DNA from: an uncultured Flavobacteriia bacterium
Lineage (GTDB): Bacteria; Bacteroidota; Bacteroidia; Flavobacteriales; Flavobacteriaceae
Assembly (NCBI GenBank): GCA_946482495.1
Contig: CAMLRV010000091.1
Span: forward strand, 1 to 8,100
Length of the DNA: 8,100 bases
Direction: 5' to 3'
The notes below the pieces were generated by a model. That model saw only the letters and a list, made by a program, of their open reading frames with translations. It was not told the origin of the DNA and ran no database searches. Position 1 is the stretch's first letter. Each line of letters opens with the position of its first letter. Of this stretch, positions 5,364-8,100 are shown piece by piece. The position numbers and the translations under genes are program-made.

Positions 5364-6554
5364 TTAGTTATTGTAAGCTTTTAAAGCTTCTTTTAATATT
5401 TGAACTGATTTAATTAAATCTTCTTTTTTCAATACATAAGCAATTCTGATTTCATCTAAACCAACACCTGGAGTAGAGTAGAAACCAGCAGCAGGAGCTA
5501 CCATAACAGTTTCTCCGTTTAAGTCAAATTTTTCTAAAAGCCATTGTGCAAAATCATCTGCATTTTTTACAGGCAATTTAGCGATACAATAAAAGGCCCC
5601 TTTAGGGTTTGCAATAGTAACACCTTCAATTTTTTGCATTTCTTGAACTAAAGTATTTCTTCTGTCTACATATTCTGTAATTACTTCGTCAAAATAACTT
5701 TGTGGTGTATCTAAAGCAGCCTCACTAGCAACTTGAGCATAAGTTGGTGGACTCAAACGTGCTTGTGCGAATTTCATTGCAGTTGCCATAAATTCTTCAT
5801 TTTTAGAAACTACGCAACCAATTCTTGCACCACACATACTGAATCTTTTCGAAACCGAATCAATCATAATAGCATGTTGCTCTAAACCTGGAACATTTAA
5901 AACCGAATAATGTTTTAAGCCATCGTAAGCAAATTCTCTATATACTTCATCTGCAATTAAGAATAAATCGTGTTTTTTTACAATTTCAGCTAATTTGTTA
6001 ATCTCCGCTTCAGAATATAAGTATCCAGTTGGATTCCCTGGATTACAAATCATAATAGCTTTAGTTTTTGGTGTAATTAGTTTTTCAAAATCTTCCATTG
6101 GAGGTAATACAAAACCTGTTTCAATTCCTGAAATTACTGGAACTACCTTAACACCACTTGCTGTAGCAAAACCATTATAATTTGCGTAAAATGGCTCAGG
6201 TATAATTACTTCGTCACCGTTATCTAAAGTAGAACCTAAAGCAAACATTAGTGCTTCTGAACCACCAGTAGTGATGATAATATCTTTTGTTTCAACTGGT
6301 AAACCTTGATTTTTATAGTAAGCTGAAAGTTTATTTCTGTAGCTTTCAAATCCAGCACTATGACTGTATTCTAAAACATTAATATCGAAATTTTTTACCG
6401 CTTGTAAAGCCACATCTGGCGTTTTAATATCTGGTTGACCAATATTTAGGTGGAATACTTTTGTACCACGTTTTTTTGCTCCTTCTGCATAAGGAACTAA
6501 TTTTCTAATTGGTGATTCGGGCATTTGAATCCCTTTGTGTGAAATTTTTGGCAT
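5364..6554 (-). CDS. Class I/II PLP-dependent aminotransferase (AspC-like subfamily)
   Basis: The 396-residue cytosolic enzyme has the full fold-type I aminotransferase pattern and the usual family length. It transfers amino groups between an amino acid and a 2-oxo acid. The PLP lysine is K236 in SVSKRFSMCGARIG (233-246). GGSEA (97-101) helps bind the cofactor phosphate. NPGNPTG (171-177) holds the cofactor-contacting Asn, DEVY (202-205) gives the Asp for the pyridine nitrogen and a Tyr, and R370 in EIRIAY should bind the substrate carboxylate. The N-terminal NIGQPDIKTP (37-46) is typical of bacterial aspartate/aromatic/alanine-type aminotransferases. The substrate cannot be decided from the sequence alone; aspartate is the most likely default name. 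The ATG at 6554 leaves a normal N-terminus. The gene is first of a two-gene unit with a secreted protein, a pairing without evident metabolic logic, and is divergent from the aspartyl protease gene. Confidence 0.95.
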   Translation of the reverse strand: MPKISHKGIQMPESPIRKLVPYAEGAKKRGTKVFHLNIGQPDIKTPDVALQAVKNFDINVLEYSHSAGFESYRNKLSAYYKNQGLPVETKDIIITTGGSEALMFALGSTLDNGDEVIIPEPFYANYNGFATASGVKVVPVISGIETGFVLPPMEDFEKLITPKTKAIMICNPGNPTGYLYSEAEINKLAEIVKKHDLFLIADEVYREFAYDGLKHYSVLNVPGLEQHAIMIDSVSKRFSMCGARIGCVVSKNEEFMATAMKFAQARLSPPTYAQVASEAALDTPQSYFDEVITEYVDRRNTLVQEMQKIEGVTIANPKGAFYCIAKLPVKNADDFAQWLLEKFDLNGETVMVAPAAGFYSTPGVGLDEIRIAYVLKKEDLIKSVQILKEALKAYNN

Positions 6555-6562
6555 GACTTAAA

Positions 6563-6587
6563 TTTTTGCTTTGCAAAAGTGCAAAAA
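6563..6587. promoter_or_regulatory. Imperfect inverted repeat in front of the aminotransferase gene
   Basis: TTTTTGC at 6563-6569 and GCAAAAA at 6581-6587 form a 7-base inverted repeat with an 11-base spacer. The spacer contains the palindrome TTTGCAAA (6570-6577). It lies 9 bases before the aminotransferase ATG, where an operator or promoter would act. On the minus strand the piece CACTTTTG matches the -7 element TAnnTTTG with one mismatch. No paired -33 TTG is evident. It may be an operator, part of the promoter, or chance in A/T-rich DNA. Confidence 0.3.
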
Positions 6588-6644
6588 AATAAGGATTCTG
6601 TTATAATAATTCCTTAAAAAAATGCATGTAAATAATAAAATTCG

Positions 6645-6652
6645 TACATTTA
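6645..6652 (+). promoter_or_regulatory. Weak candidate -7 element for the aspartyl protease gene
   Basis: TACATTTA matches the Bacteroidota -7 consensus TAnnTTTG except at the last base and ends 18 bases before the ATG at 6671. No TTG lies at the expected -33 distance. It is the best plus-strand candidate in the 116-base divergent intergenic region, which otherwise holds only A/T-rich sequence and the inverted repeat near the aminotransferase. Confidence 0.2.
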
Positions 6653-6670
6653 TGTAAATCTTTATTACTT

Positions 6671-7987
6671 ATGAATCTACTTTTTAGATATTTTCTTTTT
6701 TTGTTTCTGAGTGCCAATACTTTTTCTCAGAGTATTTGGGATTTTTCTCAAAATAAAAACAAAATTGTAATCCCTTTTCAATTACTTAATAATAGTATAG
6801 TAGTTCAACCAAAAGTTAATAATATTCAATTAAACCTAATTTTAGATACAGGTTCGGCCTACAATATATTATTTGATTTTCCTGAAAAAGATAGTATTGC
6901 TTTTTATAATACTTCAAAAATCAAAATTACGGGTCCAGGAATGGATGAGCCTATTGATGCTTATGTATCTAAAAATAATAGAATAGAATTTAAAAGTCTT
7001 TCTTCTAAAAAGTTAGATGTGATTTTGATGTTAGAAGATAAATATAGTTTTTCCACTTCAATGGGAATTCCAATTCATGGGATTTTAGGTGCTGATTTTT
7101 TTGAAAATAATATTGTTGAAATCCATTACGATACCAAACGCATTATGGTTTATCGAAAAGAAACAAATAGATATCTCACTAAAATTCAAAATTACAAAGA
7201 ATTACCCTTTATTTTAAAAGATAAGAAACCCTATATACCTGTGAATATTTCAATTGAAGGAAAAGAATATAAAAATCTTGAATTATTGGTTGATACAGGT
7301 TTGTCTGATGGTTTATGGATTTTTGAAAAAGAATTGAATTTAAAAAACAAAAAGCATATTGATGATTATTTAGGAGCAGGAATTGGTGGTAATGTATACG
7401 GGAAAAGAGTGCGATTTGAAAAGATAAACTTTTCAGAATATGAATTTCATGAGCCAATAATTTCTTTGCCTGATACTATTTCATTTCTTAAAAAGAGCAT
7501 TATTACTAGTCGTGATGGTTCTGTTGGTGGTGAAATTTTAAAACGTTTTAATGTAATTTTTAATTATAGTAAACAAAAGATGTATCTGACAAAAAACAAC
7601 AATTTTAATGAGAGATTCTATTATAATATGGCAGGGTTTGATATTCATCATAGTGGTGTTGAAGTAGTGGAAGAAAGAATTCGCTCCGATTCTCCAACCG
7701 CAACAAAAGATCTTACGGAACTGATTTACGATAGTAAGGCAAATTTTAAATACGTGTTGCGACCAGGAATTGAAATTTCCTATATTCGGAAGAATTCTGT
7801 GGCTGATAAAGCTGGATTAAAAGTAGATGATAAGTTAATTTCAATAAATAAAAAAAAGGCAACTGATTATAAATTGACTGAAATTATGGAAATTCTTCAG
7901 AAAAGTACAGATGAAACTATTTCAATTGAAGTAGAAAGAAATGGCAAAAAAATGACTTATGAATTACTTCTCCAGCAGGAGATTTAA
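6671..7987 (+). CDS. Exported aspartyl protease with two DTG motifs and a C-terminal PDZ domain
   Basis: The 438-residue product has a hydrophobic signal peptide (about 1-19; likely cleavage near TFSQ). A pepsin/retropepsin-like region follows in two lobes. Lobe 1 carries LILDTGSAYN (57-66, Asp59) and closes with HGILGADFF and IVEIHYDTKRI (136-158). Lobe 2 carries LLVDTGLSDG (205-214, Asp208) and closes with GGEILKRFNVIFNY (286-299). Each lobe ends with an F-x(n)-I-x-Y-D/S-x-K strand, so they look like tandem copies. The second motif has Leu where Ser, Thr or Ala usually follows DTG. Residues about 360-436 are a PDZ domain (SVADKAGLKVDDKLISINKK around 376-395), likely for binding peptide ends. 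The family is known in Bacteroidota, with substrates unknown to me. The gene stands alone, divergent from the aminotransferase gene, and ends before a hairpin terminator. A periplasmic location is expected, since no lipobox or sorting tail is visible. Confidence 0.9.
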   Translation: MNLLFRYFLFLFLSANTFSQSIWDFSQNKNKIVIPFQLLNNSIVVQPKVNNIQLNLILDTGSAYNILFDFPEKDSIAFYNTSKIKITGPGMDEPIDAYVSKNNRIEFKSLSSKKLDVILMLEDKYSFSTSMGIPIHGILGADFFENNIVEIHYDTKRIMVYRKETNRYLTKIQNYKELPFILKDKKPYIPVNISIEGKEYKNLELLVDTGLSDGLWIFEKELNLKNKKHIDDYLGAGIGGNVYGKRVRFEKINFSEYEFHEPIISLPDTISFLKKSIITSRDGSVGGEILKRFNVIFNYSKQKMYLTKNNNFNERFYYNMAGFDIHHSGVEVVEERIRSDSPTATKDLTELIYDSKANFKYVLRPGIEISYIRKNSVADKAGLKVDDKLISINKKKATDYKLTEIMEILQKSTDETISIEVERNGKKMTYELLLQQEI

Positions 7988-8004
7988 CAACATAAAATAA
8001 AAGA

Positions 8005-8044
8005 AAAAACCCTAACATCTTGATTGTAAGAAGTTAGGGTTTTT
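8005..8044. terminator. Bidirectional intrinsic terminator between protease gene and tRNA
   Basis: A perfect 12-base-pair stem pairs 8005-8016 (AAAAACCCTAAC) with 8033-8044 around a 16-base loop. The plus-strand side ends in a T run (8040-8044) after the protease stop at 7987. The minus-strand side has a matching T run (A run 8004-8009) just 5 bases beyond the 3' end of the tRNA gene. It can therefore end both convergent transcripts. Confidence 0.85.
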
Positions 8045-8048
8045 ATTG

Positions 8049-8100
8049 TAGCGAAGACGGGAGTTGAACCCGTGACCTCAGGGTTATGAATCCTGCGCTC
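8049..8100 (-). tRNA. tRNA with anticodon CAT (tRNA-Met type), 5' part outside the window
   Basis: Read on the minus strand, the visible 52 bases hold the end of the D stem (GAGC), an anticodon arm with loop TTCATAA (anticodon CAT at 8086-8088), a 5-base variable loop AGGTC, a perfect T arm (ACGGG-TTCAACT-CCCGT), the acceptor strand CTTCGCT and discriminator A (8049). CCA is not encoded. The 39-41 CCC is not matched by GGG at 29-31 (the strand reads GGA), and base 72 is T, so an elongator Met tRNA is favoured over the initiator. A lysidine-modified tRNA-Ile2 also has a CAT gene anticodon and cannot be ruled out without the 5' half. About 20 to 25 bases of the gene lie beyond the window. Confidence 0.9.

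Noticed and set aside
5995..6180. Plus-strand open frame of 61 residues inside the aminotransferase gene
   Set aside because: It is antisense to the conserved NPGNPTG region of the aminotransferase.
7209..7457. Minus-strand open frame of 82 residues inside the aspartyl protease gene
   Set aside because: It is antisense to the second DTG lobe and has no recognisable features.

Overview
The window looks like chromosomal DNA of a low-GC member of the Bacteroidota, most likely a Flavobacteriaceae species close to Flavobacterium. The grounds are the strong A+T bias, short A-rich leaders without clear Shine-Dalgarno sites, two sequences matching the Bacteroidota -7 element TAnnTTTG, short signal peptides and lipoboxes of flavobacterial style, and a tRNA gene with no encoded CCA. 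No mobile element, CRISPR array, integrase or phage gene was seen.

Left part, plus strand (1-1645): a peptide-methionine (S)-S-oxide reductase (msrA) with a lipoprotein signal, then a small lipoprotein of unknown function, then a 100-residue membrane protein of unknown function. Short A/T-rich direct repeats lie in the gaps on both sides of the small lipoprotein gene. A strong bidirectional hairpin (1654-1685) closes this block and also the minus-strand operon that converges on it.

Central part, minus strand (4898 down to 1689): a compact four-gene operon with gaps of 3 to 7 bases. It encodes a membrane-anchored M48 zinc metalloprotease with an N-terminal beta-rich domain, followed by three different AIM24-family (TIGR00266/DUF124) proteins. 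The three paralogs have no signal peptide and each carries three copies of a G-G-E-[SG]-[LF]-F-like motif. This is the most interesting part of the window: a protease physically coupled to a set of probable beta-barrel scaffold proteins whose role in bacteria is poorly known. The protease uses a TTG start codon just behind the terminator of the preceding unit.

Right part: a minus-strand pair (6554 down to 4974) encodes a class I PLP-dependent aminotransferase and, 3 bases behind it, a small secreted four-cysteine protein. A 116-base divergent promoter region separates this pair from a plus-strand exported aspartyl protease with two DTG motifs and a C-terminal PDZ domain. A second bidirectional hairpin (8005-8044) follows, and the window ends inside a minus-strand tRNA gene with anticodon CAT (Met type), whose 5' end lies outside.

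A common theme is envelope and protein quality control: methionine repair outside the cytoplasm, an M48 protease, and an exported PDZ protease. The genes are separate transcription units, however, and this link is inference only.
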